From positions 1 to 64,000 of the forward strand of contig ONBT01000004.1 in assembly GCA_900316075.1 (NCBI GenBank): a DNA stretch of 64,000 nucleotides, given 5' to 3'. The notes beneath the pieces are model-generated. The model was given only the letters and a program-made list of their open reading frames with translations, was not told where the DNA came from and made no database searches. Every line of letters starts with the position of its first letter. Position 1 is the first letter of the stretch. The position numbers and the translations under genes are program-made. Shown here one piece after another: positions 26,976-35,361 of this stretch. Source of the DNA: an uncultured Lachnospiraceae bacterium. GTDB lineage: Bacteria > Bacillota > Clostridia > Lachnospirales > Lachnospiraceae.

Positions 26976-29198
26976 ATGGAAAAGGAAGAAAAACAGGCAG
27001 CAGCAAATTCAGTTCCGAAGGCAGGAGCCCCGGCCGATGAGTATAGGACCGGCATCTTTCGGGCCAATGAAAAGGGCTTCGGTTTCATCGAGACCGATGT
27101 GGAAGATGAGGATGACTTTTTCGTTCCGGAGAAGTACACCCTCCATGCCTTCCACGGGGATACGGTCAAGTTCCGGGTTCTGCCGGACCAGCGGGGCGAG
27201 CGCAGCGAGGCCCGCATTACGGAAATCGTTGAGCATGCGGTGAAGCAGGTCGTTGGTACCTATGAAAAGTCCGAGGGCTACGGTTTCATTGTCTGCGACA
27301 GCAAGAAGATTATTTATGACATCTATGTCCGCCGGGAGAACTCCATGCATGCCCGGGACGGGGAGAAGGTCGTAGCGGACATTGTTTCCTATGGTTCCGA
27401 ACGCATGTCGCCCGAGGGAAAGATTGTGGAAATCCTCGGGGACAAGGACGCGCCCGGGGTCGACATCCTCTCCCTGGTCAAGAGCTATGAGGTGCCGGAC
27501 GTCTTTCCGGAAGAAGTCATGGACCAGGCCGGAGCCCTGCCGGAGGAGATTCCCGAGGCAGAGCTTGCCCGCCGGACCGACCTTAGAGACGTGCCCACCT
27601 GCACGATTGACGGGGACGACTCCAAGGACTTTGACGACGCGGTTTCCATCCAGAGGGACGGGACGGACTATGTCCTGGCGGTCCACATCGCGGACGTGAC
27701 GAATTACGTGACCGAAGGAAGTCCCCTGGACCGGGAAGCCCTGAAGCGTGGAACATCTGTTTACCTCTGCGACCGGGTCATCCCCATGCTGCCGAACCGC
27801 CTTTCGGACGACCTCTGCTCTATCGTCGAAGGAAAGGACCGGCTGGCCCTGTCCTGCATCATGCGTTTCGACCATACGGGTCAGGAGAAAGAGTACCGGA
27901 TCTGCGAGTCCGTCATCCGATCCAACCACCGCATGACTTATAATAATGTAAACAAAATCCTTGAGGACAAGGACCCGGAGACCTGCGAAAAATACGCGGA
28001 CATGGTCGAGGTCTTTCAGACCATGGAAGAGCTTGCAAAGAAGCTCTTCAAGCGGCGTGTCGCAAGGGGTTCAATTGAGTTCGATATCCCCGAGGCGGAT
28101 ATTATTCTCGATGAAAACGGGCATGCAGTCGATGTACGGCTGGCGTCCCGCGGCGTTTCCCAGAAGATGATCGAGGAGTTCATGCTCTCAGCCAATGAGA
28201 CCGTGGCCCTCGATTTCAACCGGCAGAAGATTCCCTTCGTATACCGGGTGCATGACGTGCCGGACGAGGAGCGAATCAAGAAGCTGAAAACAATGATTGA
28301 AAAGTTCGGCTATATCATTCATGCCAAAGACGATGAGGTAAAGCCCGCGGACATTTCGGCATTGCTTTCCAAAATAGAGGGCCGGGACGAGGAGGACTTC
28401 ATCTCGACGATTGCCCTGAGGTCCATGCAGCGGGCCGTCTATTCGACGGAGAACCGGGGTCATTTCGGCCTGGCGGCAAAGTACTACTGTCACTTCACGT
28501 CCCCCATCCGCCGCTATCCCGACCTGCAGATTCACCGCATCATCAAGGAAACCCTGCAGGGGAAGATGACGGAAGACAGGAAGAACCACTATATCGGCCT
28601 TCTCGATTCCGTGGCCGACCATTCCTCCGACATGGAGCGGCGGTCGACCGAGCTGGAGCGGGAGACCGACAAACTGAAGAAGACCGAATTCATGTGCGAT
28701 CACGTGGGCGAGTCCTTTGAGGGCAAGGTCTCCGGCGTCGTCAAGTGGGGCATTTACGTGGAACTCCCGAACACCATCGAGGGCCTGGTTTCCGTCCGCA
28801 CCATGAAGGACGACCACTACGACTATGATGAGGATTCGATGGAGCTGATCGGTCAGTACAAGAACCGCCACTTCACCTTCGGCACCCCGGTCAAGGTCAA
28901 GCTGGTGTCCGCGGACCTCGTGAACCGGACCCTGGACTTCGTCCTCGACGAGCCCGGCATGAACGATGAGACTAATGAAAACCGCTCCCATTCGGATTCA
29001 TCCTCCGGAAAGGGCGGCAGCGGTCATAAGGGAGGTCCCTTCGGCCGGGGCGGCCGGGTCGACAGGAGCTCGGACGGGGCAGCAGCCAGCGCCTTCGGAG
29101 CCGGACACGGGAAGAAGGGGCACGGAGGAAACAGAAACTCCGGTAAGGGACGTAGTTTTCACGGGAAAAACACAAGAGGACACGGCGGAAGAAAGTAA
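26976..29198 (+). CDS. rnr: Ribonuclease R
   Basis: RNase R is a processive 3'-5' exoribonuclease that degrades structured RNA and cooperates with tmRNA and SmpB. The 740-residue protein has cold-shock-like domains ([31 protein letters not shown]), the RNB catalytic core with [13 protein letters not shown], whose acidic residues bind magnesium, [16 protein letters not shown], and an S1 domain ([19 protein letters not shown]). A basic, Gly/His-rich tail of about 70 residues follows, as in many RNase R proteins. The ATG at 26976 is preferred to a GTG at 26934 because AAGAGAAG lies upstream. Confidence 0.96.
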   Translation: MEKEEKQAAANSVPKAGAPADEYRTGIFRANEKGFGFIETDVEDEDDFFVPEKYTLHAFHGDTVKFRVLPDQRGERSEARITEIVEHAVKQVVGTYEKSEGYGFIVCDSKKIIYDIYVRRENSMHARDGEKVVADIVSYGSERMSPEGKIVEILGDKDAPGVDILSLVKSYEVPDVFPEEVMDQAGALPEEIPEAELARRTDLRDVPTCTIDGDDSKDFDDAVSIQRDGTDYVLAVHIADVTNYVTEGSPLDREALKRGTSVYLCDRVIPMLPNRLSDDLCSIVEGKDRLALSCIMRFDHTGQEKEYRICESVIRSNHRMTYNNVNKILEDKDPETCEKYADMVEVFQTMEELAKKLFKRRVARGSIEFDIPEADIILDENGHAVDVRLASRGVSQKMIEEFMLSANETVALDFNRQKIPFVYRVHDVPDEERIKKLKTMIEKFGYIIHAKDDEVKPADISALLSKIEGRDEEDFISTIALRSMQRAVYSTENRGHFGLAAKYYCHFTSPIRRYPDLQIHRIIKETLQGKMTEDRKNHYIGLLDSVADHSSDMERRSTELERETDKLKKTEFMCDHVGESFEGKVSGVVKWGIYVELPNTIEGLVSVRTMKDDHYDYDEDSMELIGQYKNRHFTFGTPVKVKLVSADLVNRTLDFVLDEPGMNDETNENRSHSDSSSGKGGSGHKGGPFGRGGRVDRSSDGAAASAFGAGHGKKGHGGNRNSGKGRSFHGKNTRGHGGRK

Positions 29199-29248
29199 TT
29201 CAGGCAGTTTTTTCACTTCCGCTGCAGAAACATTTTCAGGAGATTTTT

Positions 29249-29719
29249 ATGGCGGAAAGTAAAGAGCCGCGCAAGCTGATTGCAAACAACAAAAAAGCCC
29301 GCCACGACTACTTTCTCGATGAATTTTACGAGGCGGGAATCGAGCTCTTCGGCACGGAGGTCAAGTCCATGCGGCTCGGCAAGTGCTCCATCAAGGAGGC
29401 CTTTGTCCGCATAGATAATGGCGAAATCTATATCTACCAGATGCACATCTCTCCCTACGAGCAGGGCAATATTTTTAATAAGGACCCTTTAAGGCCGCGG
29501 AAACTCCTCCTTCATAAGAACGAGATTAAGAAGCTGGCCGGCAAGGTGGCCGAAAAGGGCGTTACGATTGTACCGGTGGAGGTCTACTTCAAGTCCGGGA
29601 AGGTCAAGGTGGAGATTGCCCTGGCCAGAGGAAAGAAACTCTACGACAAGCGGGCGGATATTGCGGCCCGGGATATGAAGCGGTCGGCCGAGCGGGACTA
29701 CAAATTGACGCTGAAGTGA
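29249..29719 (+). CDS. smpB: SsrA-binding protein SmpB
   Basis: SmpB binds the tRNA-like part of tmRNA and carries it into stalled ribosomes. The 156-residue protein has the family motifs [39 protein letters not shown] and [16 protein letters not shown] in the C-terminal tail that enters the mRNA channel. Length is standard. A site GGAG is 9 bp before the ATG at 29249. It lies between rnr and the tmRNA gene, so the whole trans-translation and decay set is together. Confidence 0.98.
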   Translation: MAESKEPRKLIANNKKARHDYFLDEFYEAGIELFGTEVKSMRLGKCSIKEAFVRIDNGEIYIYQMHISPYEQGNIFNKDPLRPRKLLLHKNEIKKLAGKVAEKGVTIVPVEVYFKSGKVKVEIALARGKKLYDKRADIAARDMKRSAERDYKLTLK

Positions 29720-29829
29720 TTTTTCTGTATACTTATTATTAATCTGCTCCTTGAGATTTTCGATTTCACAAAAGCTTCACGGGGCAGGCCTTTGGACTGG
29801 ATGACTTTCATCCGATATTTTTCCAGTAA

Positions 29830-30211
29830 GGGCCAGTACTGGTTTCGACAGGGATCAGGAGGCTTGAACTGCATGCGGAAGACGGGTGTCCTTCCTAAAA
29901 AATACCCACTAAATTTAATCGCTGAAGACGATTACGCTCTTGCAGCCTGACCTTTAAGGTCAGTCCTGTTTCTCATAAGAGAATAAGCACGTATGTAGCC
30001 CCCGGTTTTCGGTAACGCACACGTGTTAAAGCAAAGAAGACCAAAGGACGTGATCTGCAGACTGCCCGTCCGGATTTTCGGATTCTGCCGGTCACCCGCA
30101 AGGCTGTCTGTCACTGAAAGCGGATGGTCGTCAAAACCAAATGACCGACTAAGCATGTAGATGTTCATTCGGATCGGTTTCTGGACACGGGTTCGACTCC
30201 CGTCTGGTCCA
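29830..30211 (+). ncRNA. ssrA: tmRNA (SsrA)
   Basis: The 5' end GGGCCAG pairs with CTGGTCC at the 3' end (one G-U), forming the tRNA-like acceptor stem, and GGTTCGACTCC forms the T-arm. CCA is not encoded. The tag frame GCT...GCC TGA at 29921-29950 encodes AEDDYALAA, so the appended peptide is (A)AEDDYALAA. It ends with the usual ALAA protease signal. Position after smpB supports the call. The 382-nt length is normal for a one-piece tmRNA. Ends are set from pairing and could shift by a base. Confidence 0.97.
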
Positions 30212-30251
30212 TACATGAAATGGCTCCCACTTGTGGGGGCCATTTCATGTA
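30212..30251 (+). terminator. Hairpin terminator of tmRNA
   Basis: ACATGAAATGGC (30213-30224) pairs with GCCATTTCATGT and the stem extends inward with CCCAC/GTGGG. The U-tract is poor. Confidence 0.75.
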
Positions 30252-30256
30252 TTAGC

Positions 30257-30411
30257 AAACGTGTCCGGAAACCCTAATCCGGGGCCCCGCAAATCGGAGC
30301 ATAGCGGAGATTTGCGGGGAGAGGAGGACCAAACGCAGCGGGAAGGAGCGGCGGGCTATGCCCGGCGCGACCAGGAGCGAAGTTTGGTCCGACGATGGAC
30401 ACGGGTTTGAC
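30257..30411. repeat. GC-rich palindromic element bounded by tmRNA-like sequence
   Basis: AAACGTGTCC (30257-30266) and GGACACGGGTTT (30397-30408) form inverted ends. Inside are nested stems: CCCCGCAAATC/GATTTGCGGGG (30285-30295, 30309-30319), GGACCAAAC/GTTTGGTCC (30326-30334, 30382-30390) and a central GGCGGGC/GCCCGGC. TGGACACGGGTTTGAC (30396-30411) matches 15 of 16 bases of the tmRNA T-arm at 30182-30197. The structure resembles a REP- or MITE-like non-coding element. The 216-bp gap 30212-30427 holds nothing else apart from the tmRNA terminator and the GH5 ribosome site. Confidence 0.55.
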
Positions 30412-30427
30412 GTGGTGGAGGGGTATT

Positions 30428-31612
30428 ATGAAAAAGAAAATTCTGGCATTGGCTATTAGTATATGCTTTGCTTTGTCCGCCTGCGGGGATGCAGAAACCG
30501 CAGCCACGGAAACAGCAACTTCTGTGGCAGTCGATGAGCAGACGGCAGGTCAGGAGACAGCGGCAGAGACTGAAACTACGGCGGCTGTTGAAACAGAAGA
30601 AAATTCTGCCGGAGCGGAAACTGCGGCTTCCGGCAGTGCCGTTGCTGCAAGTGAAACGAACGAAGGAGAGGGCACAGTGGAAACGAAAAATGACGGGGCA
30701 GTTTCTGCCCTGCACGTGGATGGAACGAAGCTTTTGAATGCAGAGGGGCAGGCCGTCCGCCTGCAGGGAATCAGCACTTTGGGACTTGCCTGGTTCCCTC
30801 AGTATGTGACGGAGGAGACATTCAAGAGCTTCCGGGACGACTGGGGTATTAACTGCATCCGTCTTGCCATGTATACCCAGGAAGACGGGGGCTACTGCGT
30901 AAGCGATAATGCAAAAAAGGCGGAACTCATTGAGCGGATTGATACCGGTGTCCAGGCGGCTGTGGACTTGGGACTTTACGTGATCATCGACTGGCACATT
31001 CTTTCGGACGGCAATCCCCAGACCCATCAGGACGAGGCTCTTTTCTTCTTTGACGAGATGTCAAAAAAGTATGCTGCTGTGCCCAATGTCCTCTATGAAA
31101 TCTGCAATGAACCGAACAACTCCTCCTGGAGCGGGCAGATCAAGCCCTATGCGGAAGCCGTGATTCCGGTTATCCGGAAAAATTCCCCGGACTCGGTCAT
31201 CATCGTCGGTACCAACACCTGGTCCCAGGATGTGGATGAAGTCATTGGAAATACATTGAACTTCCCGAATGTCATGTACGCCCTGCATTTTTATGCGGCT
31301 ACCCACAAGGATGACCTGAGAAAGAAGGCGAAGAAGGCCCTTGACGCCGGAATCCCCATCTTTGTTTCCGAGTGCTCCGTCTGTGACGCATCCGGAAACG
31401 GGGGCCTGGACATAGACTCGGCCAATGCCTGGCGGAAGCTCATCGATGAAAATGGCCTGTCCTTCATGGAGTGGAGCCTTTCGAATAAGGCCGAGAGCTC
31501 GGCCATTCTGCAGCCCTCCTGCACGAAGATTTCCGGCTTTACGGAAGAGGACTATACGGATTCGGCCAAATTCTACCGGACCTGGATGCGGGAGAATTCC
31601 GGAAAAGATTAA
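30428..31612 (+). CDS. Secreted GH5-family glycoside hydrolase lipoprotein (cellulase-like)
   Basis: The ATG at 30428 follows GGAGGGG. The 394-residue protein has a lipoprotein signal (ALSAC lipobox) and a Thr/Glu/Ala-rich linker of about 80 residues, then a GH5 catalytic domain beginning LHVDGTKLLNAEGQAVRLQG. The acid/base is Glu228 in CNEPN and the nucleophile Glu315 in SECSVCD. HFYAATH and MEWSLSNK complete the family pattern. It most resembles subfamily-2 endoglucanases, which cut beta-1,4-glucan at the cell surface. Whether it acts on plant material or on self-made polymer is not known. It is a single-gene unit after the palindromic element. Confidence 0.88.
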   Translation: MKKKILALAISICFALSACGDAETAATETATSVAVDEQTAGQETAAETETTAAVETEENSAGAETAASGSAVAASETNEGEGTVETKNDGAVSALHVDGTKLLNAEGQAVRLQGISTLGLAWFPQYVTEETFKSFRDDWGINCIRLAMYTQEDGGYCVSDNAKKAELIERIDTGVQAAVDLGLYVIIDWHILSDGNPQTHQDEALFFFDEMSKKYAAVPNVLYEICNEPNNSSWSGQIKPYAEAVIPVIRKNSPDSVIIVGTNTWSQDVDEVIGNTLNFPNVMYALHFYAATHKDDLRKKAKKALDAGIPIFVSECSVCDASGNGGLDIDSANAWRKLIDENGLSFMEWSLSNKAESSAILQPSCTKISGFTEEDYTDSAKFYRTWMRENSGKD

Positions 31613-31630
31613 ATACTGAAATGAAAAAAA

Positions 31631-31665
31631 AGCTGCAGGCCCCCAATGCGGTCTGCAGCGTTTTC
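31631..31665. terminator. Terminator between convergent GH5 and GT2 genes
   Basis: GCTGCAG (31632-31638) pairs with CTGCAGC (31653-31659), flanked by an A-run and GTTTTC, so it can act in both directions. Confidence 0.65.
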
Positions 31666-31712
31666 TGCTGCCTTGTCATATTGCCGGGCAGTCGGGACAT
31701 GGTGCGGAAAAG

Positions 31713-32786
31713 CTACTCCAGCTTCCCTTTCATGCCCTGCATAGAGGTCTTGACTTCTGCCAGGGTCAGGACTGCCCGGTAATGGCCGCCCTTCAGGAGG
31801 GAAAGCTCGAAGCGGGGTCTGGGCGGCAGGGCAGAAATATCGATATCCGAAAGGGCGAAGGTGTCCCGGATTTCCCTTGCGAGGTGTTCCGTCTTTTCGC
31901 CGACCGGAGCCGGGCTCTCCGCAGTGTTTTTCAGGGCATTCAGGAGCAGATGGGCCTTGAGAAAGGGCAGCTGGGAGGAGACGATATCATCCCCGCTGAA
32001 GCGTTCTGTGAGGTAGTTTATGAGGTGCATATTGCTGGTGAAATAGTCAGCTGCATATGACCTTCCCCAGGGCAGGACGGTCCGTATATAGAGGGGGTCC
32101 GAAATAAAATAGGCGCTTTCGGAGTACAGGAGACACTCGTGAATGTAGGCATGGGCAGTTTCCTGTGTGACCCGGACCTCCCGGCAGTAGTGGCGGAGCA
32201 GGAGCTTTCGGCTGGTAACCCGGTTGAAGAGGGCCGGATAGGGACTGGCCGAATAGTACTTTTTCCGCCGGTCGGAAACCATGTAGGGGAAGACCCCTTT
32301 TTCCAGTGTTTCCCTGCTGTAAAAGCCTGCGGGATAGGAGAAAGAGAGGTCAGTCCGGTCGGAAGCGGAAGTCAGAAAGCCGATGACGACGCTGTCCGGG
32401 CGGCGGGGCCCGACGGCCCGGTCGTAAATGGTCTGAAGGGCCTGGGGCAGCAGCACATCTCCGGCGTCCGCAAAAAAGATGTAGTCCCCTCTGGCTGCGA
32501 AAATACCGGTGTTGATGGCAGACACGGGGCTTATGGTCTCGTGCTCCTGCACACTTTTCCGCAGGCCTTCCGACCGGGCGGAAAGGAGGCGGATTCGCTT
32601 GTCCCCCTGAGCCCGCTGCAGGATATAGGAAAGTTCCGGAATTTCCGTCCCGTCCGTCACAATAAGGAGTTCAAAGGCCTTGTATGTCTGGCTGAGGATG
32701 CTGTTCACGGTCTCCGTGGGAGAGGGGGCGGCCGCGGACAGGGGGAGAATAATGGAAAATACGGGCTTTACATTCGTCAGATCCAT
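31713..32786 (-). CDS. GT2-family glycosyltransferase
   Basis: The 357-residue protein opens with the GT-A fold of family 2: FSIILPLSAAAPSPTETVNSIL, FELLIVTDG, NTGIFAARGDYIFFADAGDVLLP, where FADAGD stands for the usual DxD-type motif (FLDADD). The sugar-binding half after residue 150 is divergent, so donor and acceptor cannot be assigned. There is no membrane segment. GGAGG precedes the ATG at 32786. It is a single minus-strand gene between plus-strand neighbours. The loss of the first Asp of the DxD motif (ADAGD) leaves activity slightly uncertain. Confidence 0.8.
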   Translation of the reverse strand: MDLTNVKPVFSIILPLSAAAPSPTETVNSILSQTYKAFELLIVTDGTEIPELSYILQRAQGDKRIRLLSARSEGLRKSVQEHETISPVSAINTGIFAARGDYIFFADAGDVLLPQALQTIYDRAVGPRRPDSVVIGFLTSASDRTDLSFSYPAGFYSRETLEKGVFPYMVSDRRKKYYSASPYPALFNRVTSRKLLLRHYCREVRVTQETAHAYIHECLLYSESAYFISDPLYIRTVLPWGRSYAADYFTSNMHLINYLTERFSGDDIVSSQLPFLKAHLLLNALKNTAESPAPVGEKTEHLAREIRDTFALSDIDISALPPRPRFELSLLKGGHYRAVLTLAEVKTSMQGMKGKLE

Positions 32787-32834
32787 GGGTGGCCGCCTCC
32801 TTTCTCAGCAAATCTTGTACACTTTTGTATTTTT

Positions 32835-32850
32835 CCATGAATAATGTAGA
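32835..32850 (-). repeat. Intergenic word TCTACATTATTCATGG, copy D
   Basis: On the minus strand this copy points toward the GT2 gene, 49 bp upstream of its ATG, in the 209-bp gap between two divergent genes. No other clear promoter was seen there. Confidence 0.45.
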
Positions 32851-32995
32851 CCCATAGGATAGCACAAAATCGGCTGTTTTGCGACCCACCCACCACAAGA
32901 TAGGGTGTTTTCGACCCCTTGTGAAAGAAATTTCCCTGTGTTATGCTTCGAAATAAGTATGTAGTTTCAGCCGGCGGGAAAAGGGGCTTTCCGGG

Positions 32996-34951
32996 ATGTC
33001 GAGAATCGCAGACTTTCTCACAAGTGAAAAAAGGGCGTTCCGCAGCCTTTCCGCCGATATTTCCACCATCGAGAATGCTGAGGCCTACCGGGCGGAATAC
33101 GGGATTCCAGCCGGGGAGCCTCTGCTCATCTATGCCTATTCAAGCGGCTATTCAGCCTTTGCTCTCGAGGGCAGCGGGACCATTCTGACGGATTCTGCCC
33201 TCTACTTTCACCCTTCCCACAGGGACTGGGCCGCATCGAACCGGATCGACTTTTCTGACCTTCCTTCCTATTTCGTCTTTCAGGAAAACTCCCTGGACAT
33301 GGTCCACCTTTTGAATGCAAAAGAGGACATTCCGGTCTTCGGCCGGACGGTGGCTCCGAACGATACGACGGGACATGAATTAGTCCTTCTTCTGAGGCAC
33401 CTGCAGAAGGAACTCATCGGGGCAAATCCCATGGCCCGGGCCCGCTATCAGGCGGCGGAAGGGGCCATGCTGGACAGCATAGGACGGTCTTTCCGTTCCT
33501 ATGGGGTTCTGACGCCCTATTACGATACCCTTTTGACGGAGCTTTCCGCCGGGGGAGACTTCGACTCCATGACGGCGGTCTATAGGGCAGAGAACTACTA
33601 CCGTCTCTGCAGCAGAGGACAATATTTCGCTTTTCTTGAGACCCTGACCGGGGAGACGGGAGAGAAGCTGAAGAAAGCCCTGAAGCAGCCGGACAGAAAG
33701 TTTTTTGATGACTATATCGAAGACCTGTCGACGCCTTCGGTCTTTACCTTTACGAACAGCCTGCTGGAAGCCTACAAAAATCTTCGCTCCAAGCCCCGCC
33801 TGCTGATGAGCGAGGGCCTTATATTACTCTATCTATGCGTATATATGGGAGACCGGGGCTATTTCGCGGAGCTTTTCAGGAAGCTGGAGGCCGCCATGCC
33901 CATGAGCCAGAAGGTCCGTCTGCAGACCTTTCTGGCCCGGCAGAAGAACGAGCGGATGACGAAGGTCTACGACCGCCTCCTATCCGGCATCATGCCTGAG
34001 GGGAAGGAGTGGGAACTCACGGACAGTCTGGGCCTTGACCCTCTCCACTATGCCCTGATTCTGAAGAACCCTTCCCTGGTTAGAAAGGTCCTCCTGTCCG
34101 GGGACTTCACCCTGCGGGACAAAAAGTGCGGCGGAGTGCGGCCGGGCGACCAGACCTATGACTATTTCTTTGCGGCGGCCATTATATATGAAGACGATGC
34201 CCTGCTCCGGGACGTCTACATAGGAACCCGGCGGCAGGCCCGGCCCCTGGTCCGGTCCTTAAAGCGGCTCGACGCCCTGATTGAAATCAACAGCAGTCTC
34301 TATGAAAGGGACAAAGACCGGGCCTATCTGGACCGGGCCAATGAGCTTCTTTCCATGCGAAAGGAAATCGCCGAAGAGCTCGACGCCCGGGTGCAGGAGG
34401 AGAAGGAAAAGGCCAGGGAGCGGGCAAAGACCATCTTTGAAAGCCGCCACACCTTTGCCTGCTACCTGGTTTCCGTCCTGACGGACCCGGACAAGATCTT
34501 TGAGAACCTGGCGGAGACGGCTTCCTCCTGCCGGGTCTACCGCTACCGGGATGTCTGCTTCGTGACGCCGGCGGAGAGAAAAATGGACCTCGACTATGTC
34601 CTGGTCCGGAACAATGAAATCGAATCCATGAGCTTTCCGGGCCTTACGGATTCTTCCGAAGAAGACTTCTATTCCTCGGCGGACACCTATGAGAATCCGG
34701 CCTTCGCCCCGAAGAAGGAAGAGAAGGCCAAAGACCCCGGGGCCAAGACCAGGGCCCTGGGGTCCGGCCACACCATGCTGCACCGCTTCTTTACGGAAGC
34801 CGCGGACAGCGATATCCGGGAGCTGAAGCGCCAGTACCGGGAGCTTCTGAAGAAATATCATCCGGACGTGACCGGAAATGCGGCCGATGCAGCTGTCATC
34901 CGGGCCGTCATAGAAGAACGGGCCGCCATACTCGACGCGATGCCGGGGTGA
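32996..34951 (+). CDS. Large protein of unknown function with a C-terminal J-like segment
   Basis: The 651-residue protein is soluble. Residues 40-95 (GEPLLIYAYSSG to TILTDSALYFHPS) resemble a PH-like domain that often reads ILTDRALYY. The middle is helical and repeat-like, with DPLHYALILKNPSLVRKVLL recalling an ankyrin unit. A coiled coil (about 440-480) follows. The last 45 residues match helices II-III of a J domain, including the HPD tripeptide (LLKKYHPDVTGN), which activates Hsp70 ATPase. Helix I is weak. I know no characterised protein of this layout. It stands alone upstream of the SRP genes, with a hairpin after the stop. Confidence 0.75.
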   Translation: MSRIADFLTSEKRAFRSLSADISTIENAEAYRAEYGIPAGEPLLIYAYSSGYSAFALEGSGTILTDSALYFHPSHRDWAASNRIDFSDLPSYFVFQENSLDMVHLLNAKEDIPVFGRTVAPNDTTGHELVLLLRHLQKELIGANPMARARYQAAEGAMLDSIGRSFRSYGVLTPYYDTLLTELSAGGDFDSMTAVYRAENYYRLCSRGQYFAFLETLTGETGEKLKKALKQPDRKFFDDYIEDLSTPSVFTFTNSLLEAYKNLRSKPRLLMSEGLILLYLCVYMGDRGYFAELFRKLEAAMPMSQKVRLQTFLARQKNERMTKVYDRLLSGIMPEGKEWELTDSLGLDPLHYALILKNPSLVRKVLLSGDFTLRDKKCGGVRPGDQTYDYFFAAAIIYEDDALLRDVYIGTRRQARPLVRSLKRLDALIEINSSLYERDKDRAYLDRANELLSMRKEIAEELDARVQEEKEKARERAKTIFESRHTFACYLVSVLTDPDKIFENLAETASSCRVYRYRDVCFVTPAERKMDLDYVLVRNNEIESMSFPGLTDSSEEDFYSSADTYENPAFAPKKEEKAKDPGAKTRALGSGHTMLHRFFTEAADSDIRELKRQYRELLKKYHPDVTGNAADAAVIRAVIEERAAILDAMPG

Positions 34952-34962
34952 AAATTTTAACT

Positions 34963-35000
34963 GCGGCGGCTGTCAAGATTTTTTTCTTGACAGCCGCCGC
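34963..35000 (+). terminator. Perfect 15-bp hairpin overlapping the ylxM promoter
   Basis: GCGGCGGCTGTCAAG (34963-34977) pairs with CTTGACAGCCGCCGC (34986-35000) around an A+T loop; TTTCG follows. It is likely the terminator of the gene before. Its right arm contains the TTGACA of the next promoter. Confidence 0.75.
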
Positions 35001-35015
35001 TTTCGTGTCTATAAT
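34987..35015 (+). promoter_or_regulatory. Consensus promoter of ylxM-ffh
   Basis: TTGACA (34987-34992), 17 bp and TATAAT (35010-35015) are a perfect SigA match. The -10 ends only 10 bp before the likely start codon, so the mRNA would be leaderless or nearly so. Confidence 0.8.
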
Positions 35016-35025
35016 GGCGAATGTT

Positions 35026-35358
35026 ATGGACGACAGGATTTACCAGGGCTATCTCTACGACTTCTACGGGGAACTCCTGAACGAGCACCGGCGGGAGGTC
35101 TACGAAGAGTATGTGAACGAGGATCTCTCCCTGAATGAGATTGCCGAGGAGCGGGGCGTGTCCCGCCAGTCGGTCTTCGACCTCATCAAGCGCTGCAATG
35201 AAGCTCTCTACAGCTATGAGGACAAGCTTCATCTGGTTGGCCGCTTCCTGGAAGTGCAGGAGCAGGCGAAGGAAATTGAGAAGCTCTCCGCAGGTACTGA
35301 AAACGCCGAAATGAGGCGTATCCACAGCCTTTCCAAAGAGATTCTGAAGGAACTTTAA
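35026..35358 (+). CDS. ylxM: YlxM/p13-like DNA-binding protein
   Basis: YlxM is a small helix-turn-helix protein encoded with ffh in Firmicutes and thought to affect SRP function or expression. The 110-residue product has the family start YLYDFYGELLNEHRREVYEEYVNEDLSLNEIAEERGVSRQS (in two helices and the HTH) and the SVFDLIKRCNEALYSYEDKL block. The ATG at 35026 gives the usual N-terminus. ATG 35014 overlaps the -10 and a GTG at 34948 lies before the promoter. No Shine-Dalgarno stands before 35026. It is 3 bp upstream of ffh. Confidence 0.9.
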   Translation: MDDRIYQGYLYDFYGELLNEHRREVYEEYVNEDLSLNEIAEERGVSRQSVFDLIKRCNEALYSYEDKLHLVGRFLEVQEQAKEIEKLSAGTENAEMRRIHSLSKEILKEL

Positions 35359-35361
35359 TCC

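Noticed and set aside
29932..30258. Minus-strand ORF of 108 codons
   Set aside because: It is antisense to tmRNA, a common false ORF.
30394..30411. Possible second tRNA-like T-arm
   Set aside because: Only the T-arm-like word is present; no acceptor stem or D-arm can be folded, so it is treated as part of the palindromic element.
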